Source: Nitzschia sp. DOCU1 (lineage: Eukaryota > Bacillariophyta > Bacillariophyceae > Bacillariales > Bacillariaceae). Taken from it: a stretch of DNA of 64,000 bases. Shown one piece after another: positions 19,137-29,376 of this stretch. Made by a program: the position numbers and the translations under genes. The DNA lies in the NCBI GenBank assembly GCA_951394045.1, contig OX595996.1, forward strand, positions 1,302,001 through 1,366,000, read 5' to 3'. The first letter of the stretch is position 1. The number at the start of each line of letters is the position of its first letter. The notes under the pieces are model-generated. The model was not told the origin of the DNA, did no database searches, and saw nothing but the letters and a program-made list of their open reading frames with translations.

Positions 19137-20588
19137 ATGGCAGTCGCTAACAACAATTCACAACGATTGTCGGTGATCGATGAGCAATGGGGAGGTGGTG
19201 GCGACTTTATACTTTGTAGCGACAGTTCCGAGCTGCAAATTGTCGAAAAGTTTCAGCGACTTCGCAATGAGAATTATCCAAAAGAAATCAATTTCAACGC
19301 ATTCAACATACAATGGACAGATCGAATCGCATCAGAAACAATCCAGACCTTTCAGCACTATGTCGATTCCAGTTTGCGATGGAACAGAGGAGAATTTTTG
19401 GATTCCGATCAATCCGAGCCATTTTTCCGAGTGGTAGAAGCTGCCGTCAAGCTCAAACTGTTTCGTCGATTGACCTTTCTTGGAGATCTTCCCGTACAGG
19501 ATCTGAACCCTAGATTAGCAGCTGCAATTGCATCTGTTATTAGGGAAGGACGACACCTAGAGCTTGTTACTATGGACAATTTTCGAATTTCAGGGCAAGC
19601 CATGGCAGCTCTGGCCACGGGGCTGGCAACGGCAGGGCAAGCTGATGGGTTGCGCGAATTGCGCTTCGAAGACAGTCGATTTATTGGAAGGGTGGACAGC
19701 GGATGGATAATGGGTGCACCAGAATACTTGGCTGCAGGACTTTGTTCCAACACTACCTTGAAGAAGTTGTCCCTTGACCAGATCTGCTTGGATGACGCTT
19801 CGTTGGCCCACATTGTCAGAGCTCTTTCCAGCCATCCTGCTTTGGAAGCTCTAGAAATAGACAATTGCAAATATGGAATAAGGACAATGCATTTCATTCA
19901 TCGGTGGTTGCGGTCGGACGGGTGTCGACTTAAAAAACTACAAATGAATGAGGACTACTCGACCCATGATCAATATGAGAGCAACTGGGAAGTTGTATAC
20001 CTCTTTATGCAAGATCTACCGCACAATACCTCCCTGGAATCCCTTTCTTTTTCAAAAATTTCCAAAGTTGACGAGGATGACATCAACTTATTGCTCGGAA
20101 ATCTTTGGAAACTTCCAAATCTTAGATCTCTAGATGTTCGAACGAACGACATCGCTGACTTTGTATCTCTGGCGGAGAACCTAGCGGGCACAATGCCGGC
20201 ACATCGATTGCGGAGTCTAAATCTCTCGAATAATTCCTTGATACGTGGATTGTACATGCCGGATGACGAGGACAAGATAATGCAATCAATCCTCCAACTC
20301 TTGGAGGATGTCTTTCCAGAATTGGGCTTCCTCGGGGTAGACTTTGAGCAGGCGATTCTAGATGGTTTCATACCGTCCAGGGTGGTGCTGCGACTGGATC
20401 GCAACCGGTGCTTTGGGCCGTTACAGGGTGGTGGTGCAACAATACCACTTTCCTTGTGGCCTTTGGTCATGGCGAACGCGAATAAGAATCCATGTACTTT
20501 CTGCGTACCAATTGACCCATCGCGAAAAGCCACAATTTTATTCGAGATGCTTCAAGGTCCAGCATTTGGAGGAAGGGGTTCATTGTAG
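19137..20588 (+). CDS. RNI-like leucine-rich-repeat protein, intact copy
   Basis: 483 residues from the ATG at 19137. The paralogues begin M(S/A)VANN at the same place, which decides the start although the frame is open to 19077. No intron. After a family-specific N-terminal region (IVEKFQRLRNENYPKEI) come LRRs of RNI type, e.g. NTTLKKLSLDQICLDDASL, HPALEALEIDNCKYG, NTSLESLSF, LPNLRSLDVRTNDI and LRSLNLSNNSLI. The C-terminus has the diatom LRR signature LRLDRNRCFG...IPLSLWPLVM...ILFEMLQGPAF. There is no signal peptide, TM, kinase or nuclease domain. Likely an intracellular protein-interaction module; partner unknown. It is the only copy here with an unbroken frame. Confidence 0.75.
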   Translation: MAVANNNSQRLSVIDEQWGGGGDFILCSDSSELQIVEKFQRLRNENYPKEINFNAFNIQWTDRIASETIQTFQHYVDSSLRWNRGEFLDSDQSEPFFRVVEAAVKLKLFRRLTFLGDLPVQDLNPRLAAAIASVIREGRHLELVTMDNFRISGQAMAALATGLATAGQADGLRELRFEDSRFIGRVDSGWIMGAPEYLAAGLCSNTTLKKLSLDQICLDDASLAHIVRALSSHPALEALEIDNCKYGIRTMHFIHRWLRSDGCRLKKLQMNEDYSTHDQYESNWEVVYLFMQDLPHNTSLESLSFSKISKVDEDDINLLLGNLWKLPNLRSLDVRTNDIADFVSLAENLAGTMPAHRLRSLNLSNNSLIRGLYMPDDEDKIMQSILQLLEDVFPELGFLGVDFEQAILDGFIPSRVVLRLDRNRCFGPLQGGGATIPLSLWPLVMANANKNPCTFCVPIDPSRKATILFEMLQGPAFGGRGSL

Positions 20589-20689
20589 TCCCAATATAAT
20601 TGTGCCGTACTGTGCCTAATGTGTGTGCTCGCTTATGCATGCTATTCCACACTTCTTTACGATAGGCCAGAGAGGAAGCTACTATAGTA

Positions 20690-21980
20690 GACTAGAGGCA
20701 CTGGTAGACAACAAGCTACTAGAAGAAGGAGTATAATTATTTCTTTAATTCTTAATCAATCTTAATGCAACTTTTCCTGCTTCTCGAAAGCACATTTAGA
20801 GGGACACAAGTGCAGCAAGCGGGAGCGCAAGGAAGGAAATGATTGCAGCCAAAAGATGGAGGGATTGAAGAAAAGCAGGGTCGGCGGCCTCGCCCTCAAC
20901 ATTATTCGTCAAAGGCATGACGACAGTCTCCTCTTCGGCCTGGAAATATCCCTCAACGGGATAAAATATATCTCGTAGTGGCTCACAGGTGGCAACGTGA
21001 CGGCCACCATCGATGGCGGAACAGTCGACGGTGATGCTATGGGGCTCCTCATTACAAACGATGCAGGCTTCACAGTCTTGGCCATTGAGTTGGACAGTGC
21101 AGCTACCATCGTCGTCTTGCTTGACAGAAATCGTGACTCCAGACGTCGGCAACTCCATGGGGGGCGTCGAAGATGCCATCACTTCGTCTGGGGAAGTTCT
21201 TGTCAAATCCAAGATATTATAATCCCAGCCATAACCACCCAAATAGTCAACCGTGCCATTTGGATATTGCGCCGGACTTGGACCGTACATCTCGGCAAAG
21301 GCACAAAGTGTCTCCTTGGCGGAAGAACCGTCGTCGTCTGATGTAGAGAACTCTTGACACACCACGCCCACAGTCGCATATGCATGGGTGCCTGGGACAT
21401 TCCAACCGAAGGAAATGGTGCTAGCCAGAAGTAACCAAAAGAAGTTGATGGGGACAATCTTCGTCATTGTATCGTTGCTTTGGAAAAGGGATGTATCGGT
21501 TGCTATTTCGCTGTTGGCCTTTTATGAGCTTTTCCGATCGGAGATTGTGCACACACCAAATCCTTACACTGTCTTCCTTGCTTCATCATCCCACCTCACC
21601 ATTATGAAGGTTGTGGAGCAGTAAGGCACGATTGGAATGCAGTCAAATGTTCAACCACAGCTAATGCAACTAGGCGAGAAATGATAGTCGCCGATCCAAT
21701 ATTTTAGTCGCGGCCTGCCACACCAGATAGTCCGGATAGTCGGAGTGCGCAGACAAGACCTTAGTCGCAGCCCAGTAATGTATCACAGTCCATTTTTTTC
21801 AGACAGTCCTGCTGGCGATTTGTTCCATCTAGGCTCTCGTCCCTGCCCGTGGGAACGTGTGCTTGTTGGGTTTTGGATCCCGTCCAGCAACAAGATCGGC
21901 GTCACGAATAGTGTTACCGGAGCCTCCTACTCGGAGGAGCAGCTATTAGTCGGCCCCACGGGAAGTAGTGAGATCAGACC
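20690..21980. repeat. Segmental duplication, copy B
   Basis: Partner of 12050-13320 in the same orientation, covering the Cys-rich gene and several hundred bases on its 5' side. Copy B lies just downstream of the intact LRR gene, whereas copy A is followed by an LRR 5' remnant, so both blocks are tied to LRR sequence. Confidence 0.8.
20796..21467 (-). CDS. Cys-rich surface protein, possible GPI anchor, paralogue B
   Basis: 223 residues, ATG at 21467. Same layout as the product of 12822-12154: signal peptide (MTKIVPINFFWLLLASTISF...), Cys-rich ectodomain and a C-terminal hydrophobic tail ending LPLAALVSL. From YPNGTVDYLGG onward only a few residues differ. Residues about 28-60 (EFSTSDDDGSSAKETLCAF) differ more. 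The 3' half at DNA level is almost identical, suggesting a recent duplication or conversion. No function assigned. Confidence 0.65.
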   Translation of the reverse strand: MTKIVPINFFWLLLASTISFGWNVPGTHAYATVGVVCQEFSTSDDDGSSAKETLCAFAEMYGPSPAQYPNGTVDYLGGYGWDYNILDLTRTSPDEVMASSTPPMELPTSGVTISVKQDDDGSCTVQLNGQDCEACIVCNEEPHSITVDCSAIDGGRHVATCEPLRDIFYPVEGYFQAEEETVVMPLTNNVEGEAADPAFLQSLHLLAAIISFLALPLAALVSL

Positions 21981-22239
21981 CTGAAGCGGAGGCTCTACTA
22001 CGACCTGCTCAGTTGATTGAAATAATTCTTGCGTCGCTCCTGGCCGTCAAGATGCCGAGTCTCGTCCAAAAGCCTCATTTGAGGTGTCAACTCATGGCAG
22101 TACGTCATCCGAAAAGATAGCAAGACGTGGTCTCTGATAGGAATAGTCATGGTCCTTTAATATTGACTTGGCGCTGAGCACCCCTACCATGGTCCACACC
22201 CACCCTGTTCGCAGTCGCAGAAACGGTCGCCTACTGAGT
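21981..22239. other. Intergenic, no gene seen
   Basis: 3' flank of the SDR gene and distal flank of duplication copy B. Nothing recognised. Confidence 0.35.
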
Positions 22240-23385
22240 CTACTTGTTGACCCGGGTCAGCTCCTCGCTAACTTTCCACATGGCCAATGCAGCTTGTTGT
22301 CCTCCATCACTTGGCAGTCTCGGCGCCGTGGCTGCATATCCAACATATGGTCCCAGCATCTCCATGGGTGGGAATGGCACCGTATCGTAGTTAGGCAGCC
22401 AGTATGGTTGGAAATAAGTGGCAGTTTGATTCCATGATTCTTGCACGGCGGCTGCGACGACTGGAACACTGGCTTGTTGGGGTGTCAAGAAGAAAAATTT
22501 GAGGATTTTCTGAATCCACATTGGCAAGTCCCTCCAAATATCGGAAGCCGTCGCTCCAGGATTCACTGCCGTACTTCTAAGGGAGAATTCGTTGTAATGA
22601 TAGCGTCGATTCAACTCCTGCGTAAATAAAATGGCCGCCATTTTCGAAGCGGCGTAGATTTCAGGGGGTTGGTCTTCACTGTACAAGGCTACGGACTTCC
22701 AGTAAGCCTCTTCCATGGGACGTGTCCCGCTGAAATGATGCATAACGGATGACAAATTAATGACATGGCCTCCACTTTCTTTCAGGACGTCCAATAGCTC
22801 CTGCGTCAAGAGAAAATGGCCCAAAAAGTTGGATTGAAACATCAAATCGAGGCGTCCTGACTTGCCCGAAGTATTACGACCCGCATTGTTGATCAATACA
22901 TCCAATTTCGGGAAGCGCTCTTTCAGCTCGGTTGCAAAGAGCTGAATGGCCCCAAAACTGCTCAAGTCGAGAGGCTGCTCCAACACAATTGCTTCCCCTT
23001 GCACAAGCTTAGACAAATCTCTCTGTTCATTTATCTGGGCCATGGCGTTTATGGCCTTGTCCTTGGATCGACACCCTAGAACAACTTTCCACCCATAATC
23101 CACAACCAGCGTTCGGGCGGTTTCGTATCCAATGCCAGTATTGGCACCCGTCACAATTGCCACCTTTTGAGTATTTCGTGGAGTGGGAGGTGGAAGCGGC
23201 CTTTGAATGTTGCGGCCGAAAAGCCAGAGATGGGCCAGTCCCATGTAGGCGACCGCCACGGGTTGAAGTGGATTGCACCACGCCGAGGAGTAGTAGGGAC
23301 TACCCGATGTGTCTGACATGAACATGACCACGATGCCGGCACAAGCAATAGGAATGGCAGAGATGGAAATCGCCTTGGACGTCAT
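22240..23385 (-). CDS. Short-chain dehydrogenase/reductase, membrane-associated
   Basis: 381 residues, ATG at 23385, no intron. A hydrophobic N-terminal segment (about residues 8-24) and a Pro linker precede the Rossmann domain. The NAD(P) motif is TGANTGIG, with CRSKDKA at the cofactor-specificity strand, DLSSF, NNAG, the catalytic Ser in VINLSSV and YAASK (Tyr/Lys pair), then NPGATASD. The pattern is closest to the retinol-dehydrogenase/WWOX/protochlorophyllide-reductase-like branch of classical SDRs. A C-terminal stretch with FFFLTPQQASVPV is typical of that branch. The substrate is not predictable; ER membrane association is inferred. Confidence 0.8.
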   Translation of the reverse strand: MTSKAISISAIPIACAGIVVMFMSDTSGSPYYSSAWCNPLQPVAVAYMGLAHLWLFGRNIQRPLPPPTPRNTQKVAIVTGANTGIGYETARTLVVDYGWKVVLGCRSKDKAINAMAQINEQRDLSKLVQGEAIVLEQPLDLSSFGAIQLFATELKERFPKLDVLINNAGRNTSGKSGRLDLMFQSNFLGHFLLTQELLDVLKESGGHVINLSSVMHHFSGTRPMEEAYWKSVALYSEDQPPEIYAASKMAAILFTQELNRRYHYNEFSLRSTAVNPGATASDIWRDLPMWIQKILKFFFLTPQQASVPVVAAAVQESWNQTATYFQPYWLPNYDTVPFPPMEMLGPYVGYAATAPRLPSDGGQQAALAMWKVSEELTRVNK

Positions 23386-23824
23386 ACTTTAGCTGCTAAC
23401 TTCGACCTGATGACGGAAGAAGTGTCGAGAAGAGCAAGGGAGACCACAGCCTGTCGCCAGTATGTGGATTGTGAACGCAACGCAGCATTGCCGACGAAGG
23501 CAGCGATCTTCGTGGCGGTCATTGTCGCTCTTTTGCCGCTTTTTCTCGTTGCCTCATAATCAATCTTGGAGCGCCACGTCGCATACGTGGTACCTCATTA
23601 GGCGGCTGTGCTCCACATTGGTGTTTTGGCGAGAACTTATTGGAATGAGCAAAGAAGAGGTCGCACGTTTCCCCTTCGCTCCGACCACCATTGGCTCCGA
23701 GCACCAAACACCACACAAAAGAACCTCTAGACTAGTTTGCTTCCGCTATTCCCAAACACGAACAGCCATAAAAGAACGAAGCGAACGACGACGACGTAGT
23801 CCTAACCTCTTTGTTCGCACTTCC

Positions 23825-24869
23825 ATGACCCTTGACATCATTCTTGTGGCTCTTCTTGGGGTCTTTTCATTATTTCTTCCGACTTGTTGTTCCTTTGTAA
23901 TTTCGACTACTTTTCGTTCCGGCACGACCTCTCATTCCTACTATCCATACATCGACGACATGTCCTTACAAGCCAACAAGGTGGGATTTATCGGGTGCGG
24001 GACTATTGCCGCCGCTATTGCGACCGGCCTCGCCACCACCGACGAGCCCTTGGTCAGCTCAATTGCCATCTCTCGACGATCCAAATCCAAGAGTGCCGCC
24101 TTGGCCGAAAAATTTCCCAATCTGGTCACGGTCCACGACGACAATCAAGAAATTTTAGATCAGGCAGACATTATTTTCATTACAGTACTCCCCGAACAAG
24201 CATCGGAAGTATTAAAATCTTTGAAATTTGATCCCGAACGGCATGTTTCTTTGGTGGTAAGCAAATAGAGGTGGCGATTGAAAACGTTGGTCATCTCTCA
24301 TCGCACTCATCACTTTGCTGCCCTTTCTTCATCTCAAGTCCACTGCAAAATTAGACGATTTGATCAAAGATTCTGGATTGGATGCCTCCAAAGTTTCCAA
24401 GATGATTTGCTTGCCCAGTATTGCCAGCCATCAAGGCGTCTGTTTACACTGTAGTCCCACTCCGAATCCCACTTTGACCGACATGTTTCACCGCGTTAGT
24501 GGTGTCGTCACGCTGACGACAGAGGCGGAAATGGAAGCTGCCATGGTGACGAGTTGTATCATGGGTCCATTGTATGGCATTATGAAAGAAGGAAGGGATT
24601 GGCTACTGCGGAATACGAGTTTGTCGGCCAAGGATGCGAGTTACCTCATTATTCAGCAATATATTGGAGCGGTCAAGGATGCGGAGCGTGAATGCGATAC
24701 GAACGAACATCGTTTGGATGATTTGATTGAAGAACAAACGCCTGGAGGCCTGAACGAACAAGCGCTGAGCAACTTGGATCAGTTAGGTGGCCTAGAGGCG
24801 CAACGGCGAGTGATGGATGCGACCTTGTCACGGATTCGAGGGGAAAGCGATGGGTCCATCGGTGGCTAA
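23825..24869 (+). CDS. Pyrroline-5-carboxylate reductase family protein with plastid-type presequence
   Basis: Exons 23825-24256 and 24339-24869; the 82-nt intron (GTAAGC...TCAAG) is phase 0. Product 320 residues. The N-terminus is a signal peptide (MTLDIILVALLGVFSLFLPT) followed by CCS|FVIS, a plausible diatom plastid motif (Phe at +1). The NADPH-binding motif is VGFIGCGTIAAAIATGL, then SRRSKSKSAAL and DIIFITVLPEQ. The C-terminal helical domain ends with EEQTPGGLNEQAL, the proC-type substrate and dimer region. Family reaction: pyrroline-5-carboxylate to proline. The protein diverges from canonical P5CR between these blocks, so a related imine or amino-acid reductase remains possible. Confidence 0.75.
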
Positions 24870-24962
24870 ACTAGTTAATCGACAACGATACCAGGTCTCT
24901 ATCTTTTTATAATACTGTAGTCCTTTACGAGTAGCAGTCGTCGTCTATTGGACAGGCTCATC

Positions 24963-25637
24963 TTAATCCTTGGCGTTTAAAGTCATCATCGATAGAGACT
25001 CTGATATTAGGCCATCCGCCAAACGTTTTTGAATCTCGGCAATAGTACCACGAAGTACATCACTGCAGCTTTCTTCCACGACAAAGGGTCCATTTTTGGT
25101 GCCGTCCAATTCCACCAACTGCCCCTTGCCATTGATGACAAAGGCCACGTAATGATGCTTGACATCGTCTTGCGACTCGGCCAAGTTGCTCTGTCCCTGG
25201 GACGCAAATGCCTTGTGCTGTTCTTGAAATTCAGTGAATCCTTCTAGTATAGTTGCTCGTTCTGCTGGTGTCTTTTGCTCGACGGCGGTCAGATACTTGT
25301 GAAGCGTCTTGTCCTTGTCGAGCGCAATCAATCCTAGATTGTTATAGATGGAATGGAGGCAAGCAATGACTCCACAGGCATTGTCTAGCGTCCCCGTCTG
25401 TTTCATGTAGTATTGGATCTCCGTATCTAGTGATCCTCTCGCTTTGTCTTCTTTCAGTTTGAGGGGTTCATAGTTGACAATCACGGCAATGACTGGCTGC
25501 GGAACAAAACCGAGCAGATCTTCGTCAAATCCAAAGAGTTCGCTGAATCCCCAATTGCTCGGTAAGCCCATGCCGTACATGTACTGTTCGAAGATCTCGG
25601 GATTACTCTCCAATGGAGGCCAGTGAAAGTCTGCCAT
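24963..25637 (-). CDS. Ubiquitin C-terminal hydrolase, UCH-L1/L3 type (C12 peptidase)
   Basis: 224 residues, ATG at 25637, no intron, normal length for UCH-L3. Catalytic residues are all visible: Gln80 (MKQT), Cys88 in DNACGVIACLHSIYN, His162 in HHYVAFV, Asp178 in VELDGTKNGPF. The active-site crossover-loop region (residues about 140-160) is present, so it should favour small ubiquitin adducts. Family role: release of ubiquitin or NEDD8 from short C-terminal extensions in the cytosol. It shares a divergent intergenic region of about 350 bp with the SET-domain gene. Confidence 0.9.
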   Translation of the reverse strand: MADFHWPPLESNPEIFEQYMYGMGLPSNWGFSELFGFDEDLLGFVPQPVIAVIVNYEPLKLKEDKARGSLDTEIQYYMKQTGTLDNACGVIACLHSIYNNLGLIALDKDKTLHKYLTAVEQKTPAERATILEGFTEFQEQHKAFASQGQSNLAESQDDVKHHYVAFVINGKGQLVELDGTKNGPFVVEESCSDVLRGTIAEIQKRLADGLISESLSMMTLNAKD

Positions 25638-25986
25638 GGTGAATATAAGTTCAGAAGATTGTAGCAGTTACAATGGGTGGATCCGATGAGATGAGAATGT
25701 TGTCGGTGATGGCAACGATCGAGAGACGATCATCTTTCTTCGCGTTGTTTTACTCGAAACTTTGGCGGCGGCAGGTTTCAGCGCGCGCCCTCGCCTCGGC
25801 CGGCATCCAATGTAGCCGACCCAAATGACTCGTGATCCACTCCTCCCACTCAACGGCCCACCGAGGCTGGCCCGGCGTACTATTGCGATGTTTTTCGCCC
25901 CCTGCCATCCCCAACCGCTCGGTCGCGCGCGCGAATGGATTGCTGGTACCATCAACGACGGAAAAGGCCCGATCGCGGCGTTGGAA

Positions 25987-27971
25987 ATGACCACCATGGT
26001 GGCGCAGTCTAAAAAAAGAGGTGATCGTATTACCTTCATTTCCTCCGTTCGGTGCATGTCAAAACATTGATGCAGGAATGTACAGTCGTCAGGCTGCTAG
26101 TCTTCATGTCGGCCCCGAACGGGCATCGCAAGATAAATACGAACGGTTCGAAAATTGGCTTAGAGAAAATGGTGCACAATTTGACTTGGTACGTGGTCGT
26201 TGGAGTCAAAGTGGTCATTTTAGTACCGGGTTTACATCTTTTCTACGAAGTGCTCACCCTCTACGGTTTTCTGCTTGTGGTGGTATTGCAGTTGGAATTG
26301 AGAGAGTATGATTCTCCTCAGGAACAGCAAGCAGATGAAGAGGAAAAGAAAGAACAAGCTGCTGGGGGTCAGGCAATCGAAGAAGAGAGCGAAATGCGAG
26401 GAGTACATGCTAGAATTCATTTAGCGCCCAACACGATTTGCATGAGCGTTCCTCGGCGGTGTCTGATTACGGTGGAAATGGGTCAGGAAACGCCCATTGG
26501 ACAAGCAATCGTCCGTAGTGATCTGGATCTGGATGCTCCAAAGCATATTTTCTTGATGATTTATTTGTTATGGGATCGAAAGGTCAATGGCGCAAATTCC
26601 TTCTTTCATCCGTATTACGAAATTTTACCGCAGACACTTCGAAACATGCCGATTTTCTGGACGCAAGAAGAATTGGATGGACTCAAAGGTAGTTATCTTC
26701 TGCAGCAGATTGATGATCGGAACGATGCTATTGCGGAAGATTATCATGCGATTTGTCAAATTGCGCCCCTGTCCAATATTTGTTCGTTGGAAGAGTTCAA
26801 GTGGGCGAGGATGTGCGTCTGTTCCCGGAATTTCGGCTTGCAAATTGACGGTCATCGAACGTCGGCGCTAGTCCCGCATGCGGACATGCTAAATCACTAT
26901 CGGCCTCGGGAGACGAAGTGGACGTTTGACGAAGAACGTCAAGCGTTTACCATTACAACGTACGTGTTTTTATTGTTTGGACATGCGGGGAATGGGGAAG
27001 TTTGTTCTGACGTGCGGATGTTTTGTTGTTCCATTCTATTCAGTCTTCAGCCGATCCCTGCGGGTGCTCAAGTTTACGATTCGTATGGACAAAAGTGCAA
27101 TCATCGCTTCCTTCTGAACTATGGTTTTGCAGTCGAAGACAACCGCGAATTAGATGGGTTTTGTCCGAATGAAGTGCCCATCGAGCTGTCATTGACGCCG
27201 GATGACCCTCTCTTTCCTCAAAAGCTTGAATTCTGGATGCGGGGTGAAGTGAATATGAATAAAACCACCACCAAACGGGTGCGAGTCTGCGTTGCAAACA
27301 ATGAGAATACTCGGCTCTTGTTTAGTTTGTTGCGGGCCATGAATTGCAACACGGAAGAGTTGCGCGCAATTACCACTCCAGTCACCAGTGATATGCGATC
27401 TCTATTTGTGCCCGAACATCGAGGTGCTCTGGCAAGCTACTACCGCAGCTGTCGCGATATTCGGCATCCGTTGAGCCTTCGGAACGAAAGGGCCTCAATG
27501 GTTAAGCTTTTGCAAATTATTTCCCAAGCTCTTGCACAGTACCCAACGTCCTTGGCACAAGACAAGGCGGACTTGTTAGACGAAAGAGCATTTCCCAGAT
27601 TTTCTAATAAGCGCCATGCCAAAATTCAAGTCCGGGGTGAAAAGGAAGTCTTGCACCACTATGCCAGATGGGCGCGAACGGCGCTCGACGTAATGGATGT
27701 GCTCGATCAAGAATTGAGGGAAGAGCAGCAACGAGGAATAGAGGTACAGTTGGGCCGAGGGGTGATGCCGGACGACTCGTCTAGAAGCTGTGGCTACGAT
27801 TATATTGTGCGGAGAATGGAAGAGGAAGAAACGGGTGTCCACCACACAATTGTTCGATATTGTGTCGACGTGCTAGGAAGCCTTCGGCGCGAAGAGTTCA
27901 AGAATCTTCGACGACAACGTGCTGCAGTTTTAGCCGCCGGAGGGCCCAAGAGACCCGATAGCTATGCTTGA
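25987..27971 (+). CDS. SET-domain methyltransferase, SETD3/Rubisco-LSMT-like, four exons
   Basis: Proposed exons: 25987-26020, 26076-26188, 26292-26959, 27044-27971 (580 residues). Introns are 55 nt, 103 nt (GTACGT...TTGCAG) and 84 nt (GTACGTG...TTCAG). The first intron is least certain; ATG at 26078 is an alternative start. Features of the family: FENWLRENGAQFD, RGVHARIHLAPNTICMSVP, MCVCSRNFGL followed by DMLNHYRP (SET core), then PIPAGAQVYDSYGQKCNHRFLLNYGF (post-insert SET motif). A C-terminal helical substrate-binding domain follows. The family methylates Lys or His of non-histone proteins (Rubisco large subunit, aldolase, actin). No clear plastid presequence, so a cytosolic target is as likely. 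Confidence 0.8.
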
Positions 27972-28078
27972 TAAAAGTTGGAAATTATTTTTTAGAAATG
28001 TTGTACTACTCTGTGGATGGCAATATATTAGCTAGTTGAACCCACCACGATAGAATAATTCCTAGAGGAATCATACCG

Positions 28079-28813
28079 TCATATTAATGTATTTTCTAAA
28101 ACAAAGCAGCCGGCTTTCAGTTCATCCGACCCATCGCGTAGCCACTTCCAGTCTCGAAAGACTTCTCGACGAAGCATCTCGGGGACTACACCCGAGATGC
28201 TTATCAGCACCCCACCAGGCTTCAGGATCCTCTTGAATTCCTGGGAAGTCAATTCAAGATTCCCATCCCCACTCAAATAGATTGCGTCCAGAGCCCCCTT
28301 TTCCAGAATGACATCAAAGCGATCAGTCCACAACTCGTCCATTTGGCGAGCATCCATGTGCCTCAATTCCACTGCATTTTCTGGATATTGGTACGATAGC
28401 AAATCCATTTGTCGTTCAATGGCATGCTCGGAATAGTCTGTGGCGGTCAAGTTACTGTAACCTTTCTGCAAGAGATCCAACAGGATAGGGTCGTTCCCGA
28501 TGCCTGGTATCAGTATGGCAGTGTTTTCGTCGGGAACGTACTCTTGAACAATCCGCTTGTAGGCATCAAAACCAAAGTACCACGTATATTCGTCGGCAGG
28601 GAAGTCCCCCCGACCTTGATATACTTCGTCCCAATATTCTTTGGTGCCAAATGCGGACCTGGCCTCGTCGTCACTAGACAACGAAGAATAATGTTTGGGA
28701 AACACGTGCCGAGGAGAGTTGGGGGTGAACGCCGCGACGCCGACGGCCAAAGCCAGCAGCCATAGGGCAAGTATCATGAGGCGGCCTCTCGTCGCAGTGC
28801 AGCAACAACACAT
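28079..28813 (-). CDS. Plastid-targeted class I SAM-dependent methyltransferase (METTL13/EEF1AKMT-like)
   Basis: ATG at 28813 (244 residues), or more likely ATG at 28777 (232), which begins an ideal signal peptide MILALWLLALAVGVAA followed by FTPNSP, a textbook diatom ASAFAP-like plastid site. The mature domain has FGTKEYWDEVYQGR and WYFGFD before the Rossmann core. SAM motif I is ILIPGIGNDPI, the acidic loop is TATDYSEHAI, and DARQMDELWTDRFDVILEKGALDAI resembles the METTL13/EEF1A lysine methyltransferase group. Then KRILKPGGVLISIS. The target is unknown; a plastid protein is plausible. Confidence 0.75.
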   Translation of the reverse strand: MCCCCTATRGRLMILALWLLALAVGVAAFTPNSPRHVFPKHYSSLSSDDEARSAFGTKEYWDEVYQGRGDFPADEYTWYFGFDAYKRIVQEYVPDENTAILIPGIGNDPILLDLLQKGYSNLTATDYSEHAIERQMDLLSYQYPENAVELRHMDARQMDELWTDRFDVILEKGALDAIYLSGDGNLELTSQEFKRILKPGGVLISISGVVPEMLRREVFRDWKWLRDGSDELKAGCFVLENTLI

Positions 28814-29376
28814 GTGTTCGTTGGAAGTCTATTCACAGTAAAACGAGCCCCGCGGATCAAGGAATGCGTCCATTCCATGTACCCCTTTCGAATCCAAGCA
28901 TCACAACTGCAATTCATGCGAAGATTGGTTATGGCAATGAACGTCATCGAGCTTGCGCGCTGTTGGTAGCAGCGTAGCGGGACTGAAATGTGACGTACAC
29001 GAAGCGGACAAACCCTCCTCATCAATCCGTCATCTAAATTCTTTATCGTAGGTAGGTCGATTTAAGGCACTCCGATACCGCTGAAAAATATAGTAACAGA
29101 TTTGGGACCTACCAGGTCAAAGATGAGAACATTATTTAATGCTTTGAGATTGGGCCCACAGTACAGAATAGGAAGCTCTCAATATAGCTTTCAGGGGCAC
29201 TAATAATAATCACAAAAAGCTCAAAAGTTTTCCAAACACTGCATGCAGAAAATTGACGGAGGGGCCTTTGAAACGTATGTATGAGACACCGATGAATTTT
29301 CGGATCGGAGAGATGCGAAGGATGCCCTTTGACGTTCAAAGAAGAGTGTAAACCATATTTCGCGTATGCTGCCATT
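28814..29376. other. Intergenic, divergent promoter region
   Basis: Contains only short frames. Nothing recognisable between the methyltransferase and the next plus-strand gene. Confidence 0.4.
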
